DNA from: JBGPIT01 sp041485125
GTDB taxonomy: Bacteria > Desulfobacterota > Binatia > UTPRO1
Direction: 5' to 3'
DNA: 12,517 bases
Assembly: GCA_041485125.1 (NCBI GenBank)
Contig: JBGPIT010000114.1
Span: forward strand, 1 to 12,517
Position 1 is the first letter of the stretch, and every line of letters begins with the position of its first letter. Below the pieces are notes generated by a model, which saw only the letters and a list, made by a program, of their open reading frames with translations, ran no database searches and had not been told where the DNA came from. Made by a program: the position numbers and the translations under genes. This document shows, in pieces, positions 1 to 7,581 of this stretch.

Positions 1-49
1 AGGGCAGCAACAGCGATACCGCAACGAGGAGACGCAGGGTACGACGCAT
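1..49 (-). CDS. N-terminus of an exported protein (partial, runs off the left edge)
   Basis: The ATG lies at 47-49 on the minus strand and 16 codons are visible, reading MRRTLRLLVAVSLLLP. This is the start of a classical Sec signal peptide: two Arg, then a hydrophobic run. An AAAGGA ribosome binding site (58-63 on the plus strand, read in reverse) sits 8 bases upstream of the ATG, which supports both the gene and its start. The mature protein is outside the window, so no function can be assigned. The gene is divergent from the short-chain dehydrogenase at 189. Confidence 0.75.
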   Translation of the reverse strand, partial: MRRTLRLLVAVSLLLP

Positions 50-100
50 GTCAGGAGTCCTTTCGGGGGAGATTGGAAGCGCCTAACATGCCTCGGCCTT

Positions 101-129
101 GACCGGCTTGGCAAGACGAAATGCCGGTC
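101..129. repeat. Inverted repeat in the divergent intergenic region
   Basis: GACCGGC (101-107) and GCCGGTC (123-129) form a perfect 7-base inverted repeat with a 15-base spacer. It lies between the divergent exported-protein gene and the dehydrogenase gene. It could be a dimeric regulator's operator or a hairpin in the dehydrogenase leader. I found no convincing sigma70 hexamer pair near it. Seven GC-rich bases in so GC-rich a genome could also be chance. Confidence 0.3.
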
Positions 130-188
130 GTCGCGCGCAAAATGATCAACCGAGCCGATGGGGTTTTTTGCTACGCGGGAGGGAACAC

Positions 189-977
189 ATGCAATCGTTG
201 ACTTCGTATGGACCATGGGGACTCGTGACCGGCGCGTCGGCCGGGATCGGGGTCGCGTTTGCGCAGGCGCTCGCGGCGGCGGGTGTGAACGTCGTGCTCA
301 CCGCGCGGCGCGAGGACCGGCTGCGGGCGCTCGCGAGCGAGCTCGAGTCGCGGCACCGTGTCAAGACGCGCGTCGTGCCGCTCGACCTCGCCGACGAGGG
401 TGCCGCCGCCGCGCTCGTCGCGGCGACCGACGACCTCGAGATCGGCATCCTGGTCAACAACGCGGGGTTCGGTCTGGCCGGCCGGTTCGACAAGAATGCC
501 TACGACAAGCTGATGGAGATGGTGAGGCTCAATTGCAGCGCGGTCGTCGCGCTGACGCACCTCTTCCTGCCGAAGATGCGCGCGCGCGGCCGTGGCGCGA
601 TCGTGATCATCGCCTCGGCGGCCGGCTACCAGCCGGTGCCGCTCCAAGCCGCCTACGGCGCGACCAAAGCCTTCGACCTCATGCTCGGCGAGGCGCTCTG
701 GGCTGAGAATCACGGCAGCGGCATCGACGTGCTCGCGGTTTCCCCCGGCCCGGTCGATACCGAGTTCCAGACCGTCGCGGGCGAGAAGCAGCATCCGGGA
801 GCGAAGCCGGAGGAGGTCGTCTCCACCGCGCTCGGCGCGCTCGGACGGAAGCCGTCGGTGATCGTCGGCTCGGGAAACAAGGTGCGGGCGTGGTCGCTCC
901 GGCTCGTGCCGCGCTCGCTCGCGGCGCGCGTAGCGGCGACGGTGATGCGCGGCTTCGTGCCCGAGAGCCTGCACTAG
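189..977 (+). CDS. Short-chain dehydrogenase/reductase (SDR), classical type
   Basis: This 262-residue cytosolic oxidoreductase has the full classical SDR signature. There is a Gly-rich NAD(P) loop, TGASAGIG (residues 14-21), an Asp in LDL (66), NNAG (90-93), and a catalytic triad of Ser143, Tyr156 and Lys160 (YGATK). The PGPVDTEF segment (187-194) follows as usual. Arg40-Arg41 after the second strand suggest NADP(H) preference (inference). It resembles the DltE/YqjQ-like group, often annotated only as an SDR, and the substrate cannot be deduced. I chose the ATG at 189 because GGAGGG (178-183) lies 5 bases upstream and the SDR fold begins at once. The frame is open further upstream, to 99, but that extension has no SD and no family similarity. 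The gene is convergent with the nucleotidyltransferase gene and looks monocistronic. Confidence 0.93.
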   Translation: MQSLTSYGPWGLVTGASAGIGVAFAQALAAAGVNVVLTARREDRLRALASELESRHRVKTRVVPLDLADEGAAAALVAATDDLEIGILVNNAGFGLAGRFDKNAYDKLMEMVRLNCSAVVALTHLFLPKMRARGRGAIVIIASAAGYQPVPLQAAYGATKAFDLMLGEALWAENHGSGIDVLAVSPGPVDTEFQTVAGEKQHPGAKPEEVVSTALGALGRKPSVIVGSGNKVRAWSLRLVPRSLAARVAATVMRGFVPESLH

Positions 978-983
978 GAAGAC

Positions 984-1017
984 GCGCCACCGTCGGTCGG
1001 CGTGCCGGACGGTGCGC
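984..1017. terminator. GC-rich hairpin in the convergent gap
   Basis: GCGC-ACCGTC (984-994, one bulged C at 88 of the 900s, i.e. 988) pairs with GACGGTGCGC (1008-1017). A smaller CGGC/GCCG hairpin (998-1007) nests in the loop. It fills most of the 53-base gap between the convergent dehydrogenase and nucleotidyltransferase genes, so it could terminate or stabilise both transcripts. There is no T-tract on either side, so it is not a canonical intrinsic terminator. Confidence 0.4.
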
Positions 1018-1030
1018 ACGCCGGCGCCGA

Positions 1031-2368
1031 TCAGCGGCCGGCGGCGCTTTCGGGATAGTGGCGCCGCACCCAGTCGAGCGCGGCCTCGCGACTCGCCAGC
1101 ACGCCCTCGAGCTGCGCCTCCTCGACGGCGTGGAGGATTGCGCTGAAGAGCGGGCCGGGGCGGTAGCCGAGCGCGATCAAGTCGTCGCCCGAGACCAGGC
1201 GCGGCGGGTGCATCTCCTCGACCGAGAGCGCAGCGAGCTGGGCGCGACAGAAGTCGTAGTATTGCAAGTCACTGCTCGCGGCGCGCGCGTCCATGCGCGC
1301 GAGCTCGAGCAGCTCGTCGATGCCTTCTTCGCGCAGGAAGCGCCGCAGCGTCGCACGCCGCATCTGCGGCGCGTTCACCAAGCGCAAGTGGTTCTTCACG
1401 AGATAGGCGACGCGCTCCCACACGGCGCGACTGCGCTTCAAGCGCTGGCAGATCGCGATCGCCATCTCGGCGCCGCGGTCGGTGTGGCCGTAGAAGGTGA
1501 TGCGCTCGACGCCGCCGACCAGGCGGCGGTCGGCGCACACCGGCTTCGCGACGTCGTGCAACAAGGCGCCGAAGGCGAGGGTCTCGCTCGGTGCGCGCAG
1601 CTGGTCGATGACGAGGAGGGTGTGGCGCAGGACGTCGCCTTCGGGGTGGTGCTCGGGGGATTGCTCGACGCCTTCCATCGCCGCGACCTCGGGCAAGATC
1701 GCGGCGAGGAGTCCCGAGCCATGCAGCAGCTCGAAGCCCCGCTTGGCGGCCCCCTCGGCGAGGATCAGCTCGATCTCGTCGCCGATGCGCTCCCAGGCGA
1801 TGCGCGTGATCGTCGCCGCCTCGGCGCGGATCACGTCCCACGTCGCCGGATCGATCGCGAAGTCGAGGCGCGCGGCCAAACGGACGGCGCGCAGCATGCG
1901 AAGGCGATCCTCGTCGAGGCGCGCGCGCGGATCGCCGATCGCGCGGACGATCTGCCGCACGAGATCGTCGCGGCCGCCGACGTAGTCGATCACCCGCTCC
2001 TCGATCGGATCGTAGAACATGCCGTTGACGGTGAAATCGCGCCGGCGCGCGTCCTCCTCCGGGGTTCCGAAGTGCACCGACACCGGATGGCGCGAGTCGA
2101 GGTAGACGCCGTCGCGCCGGAACGTCGCGACCTCGATGCGGTGCTCGCCGGCGCGCACCAGGACGACGCCGAACTGCACGCCGACCGGCAAGCTCCCCGG
2201 GAAGAGCGCCAGCACTTGCTCGGCAGGCGCGCTCGTCGCGACGTCGTAGTCTTTGGGCGGCCGCCCGAGGATCTCGTCGCGCACGCAGCCGCCGGCGAAG
2301 AACGCCTCGTAGCCGACCTGGCGCAGGCGTCGCACGATCGCGATCGCTTCCGCACGCGCCGTGCTCAT
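1031..2368 (-). CDS. Class II tRNA nucleotidyltransferase / poly(A) polymerase with HD domain (CCA-adding family)
   Basis: This 445-residue protein belongs to the family that adds CCA to tRNA 3' ends, or poly(A) to RNA. The N-terminal palm holds the GG motif (26-27) and the metal-binding pair Asp40/Asp42 in KDYDV. Next come RRDFTVNG (109-116), DYVGGRDDL (128-136) and the base-selecting LDEDRLR segment (151-157). An HD phosphohydrolase domain follows (about 240-340), with His249, His271-Asp272 in LLHDVAKP, and GHTDRG (294-299). The C-terminus carries the family's SGDDLIALGYRPGP block (393-406). Sequence alone does not securely separate CCA-adding, A-adding, CC-adding and poly(A) enzymes. With an HD domain, CCA addition is the likelier role. 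I prefer the ATG at 2368; an in-frame GTG at 2386 adds only six residues. Neither start has a clear SD. The gene is divergent from the DUF1775-sel cluster. Confidence 0.9.
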   Translation of the reverse strand: MSTARAEAIAIVRRLRQVGYEAFFAGGCVRDEILGRPPKDYDVATSAPAEQVLALFPGSLPVGVQFGVVLVRAGEHRIEVATFRRDGVYLDSRHPVSVHFGTPEEDARRRDFTVNGMFYDPIEERVIDYVGGRDDLVRQIVRAIGDPRARLDEDRLRMLRAVRLAARLDFAIDPATWDVIRAEAATITRIAWERIGDEIELILAEGAAKRGFELLHGSGLLAAILPEVAAMEGVEQSPEHHPEGDVLRHTLLVIDQLRAPSETLAFGALLHDVAKPVCADRRLVGGVERITFYGHTDRGAEMAIAICQRLKRSRAVWERVAYLVKNHLRLVNAPQMRRATLRRFLREEGIDELLELARMDARAASSDLQYYDFCRAQLAALSVEEMHPPRLVSGDDLIALGYRPGPLFSAILHAVEEAQLEGVLASREAALDWVRRHYPESAAGR

Positions 2369-2453
2369 CGTCGACGATGGTCTCACAGCGCTCCGCGCCC
2401 GGTCAACGCGGATGCGCCTTGTACGCCTCCGGAGCGCGTGGCATGTCGAACGC

Positions 2454-3173
2454 GTGCCTATCCGTCTCGCCGTACCGCTCGCGCTCGGGCTCCTGCTCGT
2501 CGTCGCGCCGGCCGCGACCGCTCACGTCGTCGTCGTCCCGGAGGAAAGCGATGCCGGCGGATGGGAGCGCTACACGCTCATCGTGCCGACCGAAGAGAAG
2601 TCGCCGACGGTGCGGATCGAGCTCAAGCTGCCGGCGGGCGTCGACGTGATGGGGATCGAGAGCAACGGATGGCAAGCGGTGCACGAGCCGTTTCCGCTCG
2701 GCGCGGCGAAGCTGCGTTGGAGCGGCGGTCGCATTCCGCCGGGAGAATTGCTCACGTTCGACTTTCTGGTGTGGAACCCGAAGACGCCGCAGACGCTGCG
2801 CTGGGACGCGACGCAGTGGTACGAGGACGGCACCAGCGATCACTGGGGAGAGGCCGGCAAGCCCGATCACCCCGCCTCCGAGACCGTGCTGCGCGAGCCG
2901 ACGGGCGCTCGTGCGCATCACCACCATCACGACGACGGTGACGCGGACGCGCCGCACGCCGCGGCGGGCGCGACCGGCGCTGCACCGTCGGTCGCGGCGA
3001 GCGCGCCTCCGGCGCGAGAGCCCGCCGCCGCGACCGAGGGCACGGAGCAACACGGCGGCGAGCGCCACGAGAGCGGGCTTGCGACCATGCTCGCGCTCGT
3101 CGCCCTCGCGGTCTCGGGCGTCGCATTGGTCGTCGCGAGTCGCGGTCGGGGGACGCGCGACCGGTTGCGATGA
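2454..3173 (+). CDS. YcnI/DUF1775-family copper-binding exported protein with His-rich tail and C-terminal membrane anchor
   Basis: A 239-residue envelope protein. A signal peptide (1-23, ending in ATA) precedes His24, which becomes the mature N-terminus. The AHVVVVPE start is the hallmark of DUF1775, in which the N-terminal His helps bind Cu(II). Other family landmarks are GGWERYTLIVP (35-45), a WNP segment (107-109) and WDATQWYEDG near 117-126, with Trp131 after that. The domain ends near 150. After it come a His/Asp stretch with five consecutive His (155-159), an Ala/Pro-rich linker and a single transmembrane helix (about 209-229) with a basic tail, so the domain should face outward while anchored. 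The start is uncertain: GTG 2454 gives the cleanest signal peptide and ATG 2412 adds 14 residues; neither has a good SD. Its stop overlaps the selA start (ATGA, 3170-3173), so the two are probably co-translated. The family usually neighbours copper genes, and none is seen here. Confidence 0.85.
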   Translation: MPIRLAVPLALGLLLVVAPAATAHVVVVPEESDAGGWERYTLIVPTEEKSPTVRIELKLPAGVDVMGIESNGWQAVHEPFPLGAAKLRWSGGRIPPGELLTFDFLVWNPKTPQTLRWDATQWYEDGTSDHWGEAGKPDHPASETVLREPTGARAHHHHHDDGDADAPHAAAGATGAAPSVAASAPPAREPAAATEGTEQHGGERHESGLATMLALVALAVSGVALVVASRGRGTRDRLR

Positions 3174-4546
3174 CGACCGCCGATCTGCGCGCGCTGCCCT
3201 CGGTCGATCGCCTGCTCGGGAGCGTCGAGGCCGCGCCGTTGCTGGCGCGGATGGCACGGCCGCTGGTGGCCGACGCGCTGCGGGCGGTCCTCGACGAGCG
3301 TCGCACCGCGCTGCGCTCGCGGCAGCCATCCCGGCCTTGCGACGCGGCGACTCTGATCGCGGAGGCGGCGGCGCGTCTCGAGCGCTTCAACGAGCCGTGG
3401 CCGACGCCCGTCGTGAACGCGACCGGCGTCCTCCTGCACACCAATCTCGGCCGCGCCCCGTTGCCCGAGCCGGTGATCGCCGCGATCGTCGCGGCGGCGC
3501 GCGGATCGATCGCGCTCGAATACGACCTCGTGCTCGGACGGCGCGGCGAGCGCGACGAGCTCGTCGAGGAGGATCTCTCCGCCCTCACCGGCGCGCCCGC
3601 CGCCACCGTCGTCAACAACAACGCGGCGGCGCTGGTCTTGGTCCTGAACACGCTCGCGGAAGGCCGCGAGGCGATCGTGTCGCGCGGCGAGCTGATCGAG
3701 ATCGGCGGCTCGTTTCGCTTGCCGCAGATCCTCGCCAAGAGCGGCGCGTGTCTGCGTGAGGTCGGCACGACCAACCGCACGCACGTCGACGACTACCGCG
3801 AGGCGATCGGTGCCGCGACGGCCGTGTTGCTGAAAGTCCACACCAGCAACTACCGCATCGTCGGCTTCACCAGCGCGGTCGAGCTCGCCGAGCTGGTGGC
3901 GCTCGGACGCGCGCACGGCGTTCCGGTCGTCGAGGATCTCGGCAGCGGAGCGCTCGTCGATCTCTCGCGTTTCGGCTTGCCCAAGGAGCCGGTCGTGGCG
4001 GAGCGGATCGCCGCGGGCGTGGACGCGGTGACCTTCAGCGGCGACAAGCTGCTCGGCGGCCCGCAGGCGGGTGTGATCTGCGGCAGCGCCGAGCTGATCG
4101 CGCGGGTGCGCGCCAACCCGCTCCGGCGCGCGCTCCGTCCGGACAAGCTCGCGTATGCGGCGCTGGCGGCGACGCTCCGCCTCTATCGCAGCGCCCCCGA
4201 TCTCCCCGCCGTCTTTCCGGTCTTGCGCGCGGCGGTGCGGAGCCTCGAGTCGATCGAGGAGACCGCCGACCGCGCCGCGCCGCTCGTCGGTCGTGCGCTC
4301 GGCGCCGGCTACCGGGTCGCGCTCGTCGAGAGCGAGTGCGAGATCGGCAGCGGCGCCCTTCCCGAGGTCCGCCTGCCGAGCCGGGCGCTCGCGATCACGC
4401 ACGAGACCGAGGGTGCGGACGCGATCGCGCGGCGCTTTCGGGCGGCGACGCCACCCATCATCGGACGCGTACGCGACGGCGCCTTTCTCCTCGACGTCCG
4501 CACGATCAGCGATCCGACCGAGCTCGTGCCACGCCTTGCCCCGTGA
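3170..4546 (+). CDS. selA: L-seryl-tRNA(Sec) selenium transferase SelA
   Basis: This cytosolic PLP enzyme converts Ser-tRNA(Sec) to Sec-tRNA(Sec) using selenophosphate. It is 458 residues long, close to the 463 of the E. coli protein. The N-terminal helical tRNA-binding region begins with LPSVDRLL. It is followed by NATGVLLHTNLGRAPLP (about 83-99), VNNNAAALVLVL (147-158), REVGTTNRTH, the KVHTSNYRIVGF segment, and EDLGSGALVDL. The PLP-binding lysine is Lys293 in SGDKLLGGPQAG, matching Lys295 of E. coli SelA. The ATG overlaps the stop of the DUF1775 gene by four bases, with no SD of its own, so translation is probably coupled. selB follows immediately and selD after it. Confidence 0.97.
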   Translation: MTTADLRALPSVDRLLGSVEAAPLLARMARPLVADALRAVLDERRTALRSRQPSRPCDAATLIAEAAARLERFNEPWPTPVVNATGVLLHTNLGRAPLPEPVIAAIVAAARGSIALEYDLVLGRRGERDELVEEDLSALTGAPAATVVNNNAAALVLVLNTLAEGREAIVSRGELIEIGGSFRLPQILAKSGACLREVGTTNRTHVDDYREAIGAATAVLLKVHTSNYRIVGFTSAVELAELVALGRAHGVPVVEDLGSGALVDLSRFGLPKEPVVAERIAAGVDAVTFSGDKLLGGPQAGVICGSAELIARVRANPLRRALRPDKLAYAALAATLRLYRSAPDLPAVFPVLRAAVRSLESIEETADRAAPLVGRALGAGYRVALVESECEIGSGALPEVRLPSRALAITHETEGADAIARRFRAATPPIIGRVRDGAFLLDVRTISDPTELVPRLAP

Positions 4547-4573
4547 GTGACGGCACGGCAGCGCGGTGACGTC

Positions 4574-6505
4574 GTGAGCGAGACGCTGCACGCGATCATC
4601 GGCACCGCCGGTCACATCGATCACGGCAAGACCGCGCTGGTGAAGGCGCTGACGGGCTGCGACACCGACCGTCTCAAAGAGGAGAAGGAGCGCGGCATCT
4701 CGATCGATCTCGGCTTCGCGGCGCTCATGGTCGGCGACCGGCGCGTCGGCATCGTCGACGTGCCCGGGCACGAGCGCTTCATCCGCAACATGCTCGCCGG
4801 CGCGCACGGCATCGACTTGGCCTTGCTGACCGTCGCAGCCGACGACGGCGTCATGCCGCAAACCGAGGAGCACCTCGACATCGTCCACCTCCTCGGCGTG
4901 GATCGCGGCATCGTCGCGCTCACCAAAGCGGACCTCGCGTCGGCCGAGCGCCTGCGCGCGGTGCGTGACGAGATCGCGATCCTGGTCGCGGGGACGCGAC
5001 TCGAACGCGCGCCGGTGATCGCGGTCTCGAGCGTCACCGGCGCGGGTCTCGAGGAGCTCAAGGCGGAGATCGCGCGCCAGCTCGGGAGCATCGACGCCGA
5101 GCATTCCACGGGCCGCTTCCGCTTGCCGGTCGACCGCGCCTTCGTCCTGAAGGGGCACGGTGTGGTCGTGACCGGCACCGCGGTCGGCGGAACGATCGCG
5201 GCCGGCCGGGAAGTCCACGTGCTGCCCGGCGGCGCGCGCGCGCGTGTGCGCAGCGTCGAGAACCACGGCGCGGCTGTTCCCGTCGCCGGCTCGCGCCAGC
5301 GCGTGGCGTTGAACCTCGTCGGCGTCGAGCACGCCGAGATCACGCGTGGCGACGTCGTCGCCGACCTCGATGTCACGTTGGTGAGCACGCGCTTCGATGC
5401 GCGGGTCGAGATGCGGCCGGCGGCGGGGAAGGGCATCCGCACTCACAGCCGGGTGCGGGTGCACGCGGGCACGGCGGAGGCGCTGGCGCGGATCGTTCTC
5501 CTCGACGGGCGCGCGCTTCTCGCGCCGAAAGCGTACGCCTACGCGCAGCTCGTCGTCGAGCAGCCGCTCGTGGTCGCGCGCGGCGACCGCTTCATCGTGC
5601 GGGCCGAGAACGCCCGCGCGACGCTCGGTGGCGGCGAGGTCGTGGTGCCGTGCGCGGAGCGCCATCGTCGCGGCGACCCGACGGTGCTCGCCGCGCTCGA
5701 GACGATCCGAACCGGCGATCTGCACGACGCGGTGGCCGCCGTGATCGAGCTGTCCGCCGACATCGCGACCGCCCCGGCGGAGATTGCCGAGCGCTTGAAC
5801 CGCGAGGAGCAGGATGTGCGTGCCGTCGTCGACCGCCACGATCCGACGGCGCTCGTCGTCATCGGCGAGGCGGGCGCCGGCGAGCTCTGGACGACCGCGC
5901 CGCGCTGGGGTGCGCTGCGCTCGGCCGTGCTCGCGAGCGTCGCGCGCTTCCACCACACGAGGCCGCTCGAGCCGGGCATCGAGATGGAGGAGGTGCGTAC
6001 GCAGCTGCCGCGTCCGGTGACCGCGCGTACCTTTCGCACCGTCGTCGAGCGGCTCATTGGCGAAGGCGTTCTCGCGCGCAGCGAGAGCCTTCTCGCCGCG
6101 CCGTCCCACCGCGTCGAGCTCGGCGCCGACGCGGCGCTCGCGGCCACGATCGAGGCCGCGCTGGTCGAGGCGGGCTACACGCCGCCCGACCTCGCGACGC
6201 TCGAGCGCACGCACGCCGTCACGCGCCGGCGGCTGCAGGACGTCCTCGGCGTGCTCGAGAAGCGCGGTCGCGTCGTTCGCGTCGGCGACGGACTCTACTA
6301 TGCGACCGTCGTCGTCGCGCGCGCGCGCGGTGTCCTCGAGGAGGCGCTCTGCGCCCGCGACGTGATCACGGCGGCCGAGTACCGTGACCGGCTCGACGTG
6401 AGCCGCAAGTTCAGCATCGCGCTGCTCGACTACTTCGACCGCAGCGGCGTGACCTTGCGCGTCGGCGACGCGCGGAAGCTCCGTCGCGCCGAGCGCGCGC
6501 CCTGA
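4574..6505 (+). CDS. selB: Selenocysteine-specific elongation factor SelB
   Basis: This GTPase carries Sec-tRNA(Sec) to the ribosome and reads UGA codons marked by a SECIS hairpin. The 643-residue product has the EF-Tu-like G domain: GHIDHGKT (13-20), GISIDLGFA (41-49), DVPGHE (62-67), and TKAD (117-120), the SelB variant of NKxD. Beta-barrel domains follow (about 185-370, including the RAFVLKGHGVVVTGT segment), then C-terminal winged-helix domains that bind the SECIS RNA. The terminal LDVSRKFSIALLDYFDRSG segment is typical of the last winged helix. I favour GTG 4574, because it puts the G1 motif near the N-terminus as in other SelB proteins. GTG 4547, directly after the selA stop, would add nine residues and cannot be excluded. 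Neither has a strong SD, and coupling to selA is likely. Confidence 0.97.
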   Translation: MSETLHAIIGTAGHIDHGKTALVKALTGCDTDRLKEEKERGISIDLGFAALMVGDRRVGIVDVPGHERFIRNMLAGAHGIDLALLTVAADDGVMPQTEEHLDIVHLLGVDRGIVALTKADLASAERLRAVRDEIAILVAGTRLERAPVIAVSSVTGAGLEELKAEIARQLGSIDAEHSTGRFRLPVDRAFVLKGHGVVVTGTAVGGTIAAGREVHVLPGGARARVRSVENHGAAVPVAGSRQRVALNLVGVEHAEITRGDVVADLDVTLVSTRFDARVEMRPAAGKGIRTHSRVRVHAGTAEALARIVLLDGRALLAPKAYAYAQLVVEQPLVVARGDRFIVRAENARATLGGGEVVVPCAERHRRGDPTVLAALETIRTGDLHDAVAAVIELSADIATAPAEIAERLNREEQDVRAVVDRHDPTALVVIGEAGAGELWTTAPRWGALRSAVLASVARFHHTRPLEPGIEMEEVRTQLPRPVTARTFRTVVERLIGEGVLARSESLLAAPSHRVELGADAALAATIEAALVEAGYTPPDLATLERTHAVTRRRLQDVLGVLEKRGRVVRVGDGLYYATVVVARARGVLEEALCARDVITAAEYRDRLDVSRKFSIALLDYFDRSGVTLRVGDARKLRRAERAP

Positions 6506-6522
6506 AAGGAGAAGCGACCGTG
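6506..6522 (+). promoter_or_regulatory. Shine-Dalgarno site that sets the GTG start of selD
   Basis: AAGGAG (6506-6511) lies 8 bases before GTG 6520, in the 14-base gap after the selB stop. It is the best ribosome binding site in the sel cluster. selD may therefore be initiated independently, while selA and probably selB rely on coupling. Confidence 0.75.
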
Positions 6523-7581
6523 GCCGATCTCACGCACCGCGAGAGGATCCGTCTCACCGCCCAAGTGGCCGCCGCGGGTTGCGCCGCCAAGCTCGGTCCG
6601 GCGGACCTGGCGGGTATCTTGGCGCGGCTCCCGCGGGTGAGCCATCCCGATCTGTTGGTCGGCATCGAGACCTCGGATGACGCCGGAGTGTTCCGTCTCG
6701 CGCCCGACCTCGCGCTGGTCTCGACCGTCGACTTTTTCACGCCGATCGTCGACGACCCGACGACGTTCGGCTCGATCGCGGCCGCGAACGCGCTGAGCGA
6801 CGTCTATGCGATGGGCGGCCGGCCGCTGACGGTCCTGAACATCGCGTGCTTTCCGCAGAGCGGCCTGCCGATGGAGATCCTCGGCGAGATCCTCGCCGGT
6901 GGTGCCGCGAAAGCGGCGGAGGCGGGGGCGTTGGTCGTCGGCGGGCACACCGTCGCCGATGACGAGATCAAGTACGGCATGGCGGTGACGGGCGTCGTGC
7001 ATCCCGATCGCATCACCCGCAACGCGGGCGCGCGTCCGGGCGATCGGCTGGTCCTCACCAAGGCGCTCGGAACCGGCATCGTCACGACCGCCGCGAAGCA
7101 CGACCGCGCGCCTGCCGACGTCCTCGCCGCGGCGATCGACTCGATGACCACGCTGAACGCGGCGGCCGCCGACGTCGCCGCCCAGTTCGAGGTGCACGCC
7201 TGCACCGACGTGACCGGCTTCAGCCTCCTCGGGCACGGCTACGAGATGGCGAGTGCGAGCACCGTCACGCTGCGACTCGAGGCATCGGCGCTACCGCTGC
7301 TGCCGGGAGCGCGCGACCTCGCAGCCTTGGGCGAGATCACGGGCGGGTGCAAACGGAACCGCCGCTATCTCGCCGACAAGGTCCGATTGGCCGCGACGGT
7401 CCCCGCCGATCTGATCGAGGTCGCATTCGATCCGCAGACCTCGGGCGGACTGTTGATCGCCGTGCCTGAAGCGCAGGCGGTGGCGTTTCGCGATGCGCTC
7501 CGGGCGCGCGGAATCGCGAGCGCGGCGATCGTCGGTACGGCGGTGCCGCGCACCGGCGCGGCCGCCGTCGAGCTCGGCTAA
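6520..7581 (+). CDS. selD: Selenide, water dikinase SelD (selenophosphate synthetase)
   Basis: This cytosolic enzyme makes selenophosphate from selenide and ATP, the selenium donor for SelA. It is 353 residues long, close to the E. coli length of 347. The flexible N-terminal loop carries AAGCAAK, with Cys21 and Lys24 matching the essential Cys17 and Lys20 of E. coli. This is therefore the cysteine form; the codon is TGC, not TGA. The second Cys of the E. coli GCGCK motif is Ala here. Further landmarks are STVDFFTPIVDDP (about 68-80), NALSDVYAMGG (88-98), the GGHTVADDEIKYG segment that includes the nucleotide-binding region, and DPQTSGGLL near the C-terminus. The start is GTG with a good SD. 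It is the last gene of the sel cluster; its TAA overlaps by three bases with the stop of the convergent isomerase gene. Confidence 0.97.
   Translation: MADLTHRERIRLTAQVAAAGCAAKLGPADLAGILARLPRVSHPDLLVGIETSDDAGVFRLAPDLALVSTVDFFTPIVDDPTTFGSIAAANALSDVYAMGGRPLTVLNIACFPQSGLPMEILGEILAGGAAKAAEAGALVVGGHTVADDEIKYGMAVTGVVHPDRITRNAGARPGDRLVLTKALGTGIVTTAAKHDRAPADVLAAAIDSMTTLNAAAADVAAQFEVHACTDVTGFSLLGHGYEMASASTVTLRLEASALPLLPGARDLAALGEITGGCKRNRRYLADKVRLAATVPADLIEVAFDPQTSGGLLIAVPEAQAVAFRDALRARGIASAAIVGTAVPRTGAAAVELG

Noticed and set aside
99..188. N-terminal extension of the short-chain dehydrogenase
   Set aside because: The extension has no ribosome binding site and no SDR similarity, whereas the ATG at 189 has a strong SD and places the Gly-rich loop at the usual position.
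971..1033. Possible selenocysteine read-through of the nucleotidyltransferase TGA stop, given the sel genes nearby
   Set aside because: The frame after TGA gives only about 18 low-complexity codons before TAG. The family normally ends near this point, and the hairpin in the gap does not have a SECIS arrangement relative to the TGA.
890..2941. A 683-codon open frame on the plus strand, opposite the nucleotidyltransferase
   Set aside because: It is antisense to a well-supported gene with all family motifs, has biased composition and no ribosome binding site, and runs through the intergenic regions on both sides.
2927..6214. A 1095-codon open frame on the minus strand, opposite selA and selB
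   Set aside because: It lies antisense to three clearly identified genes, is extremely rich in Arg, Asp, Glu and His, and resembles no protein. Such long antisense frames are common in very GC-rich DNA.
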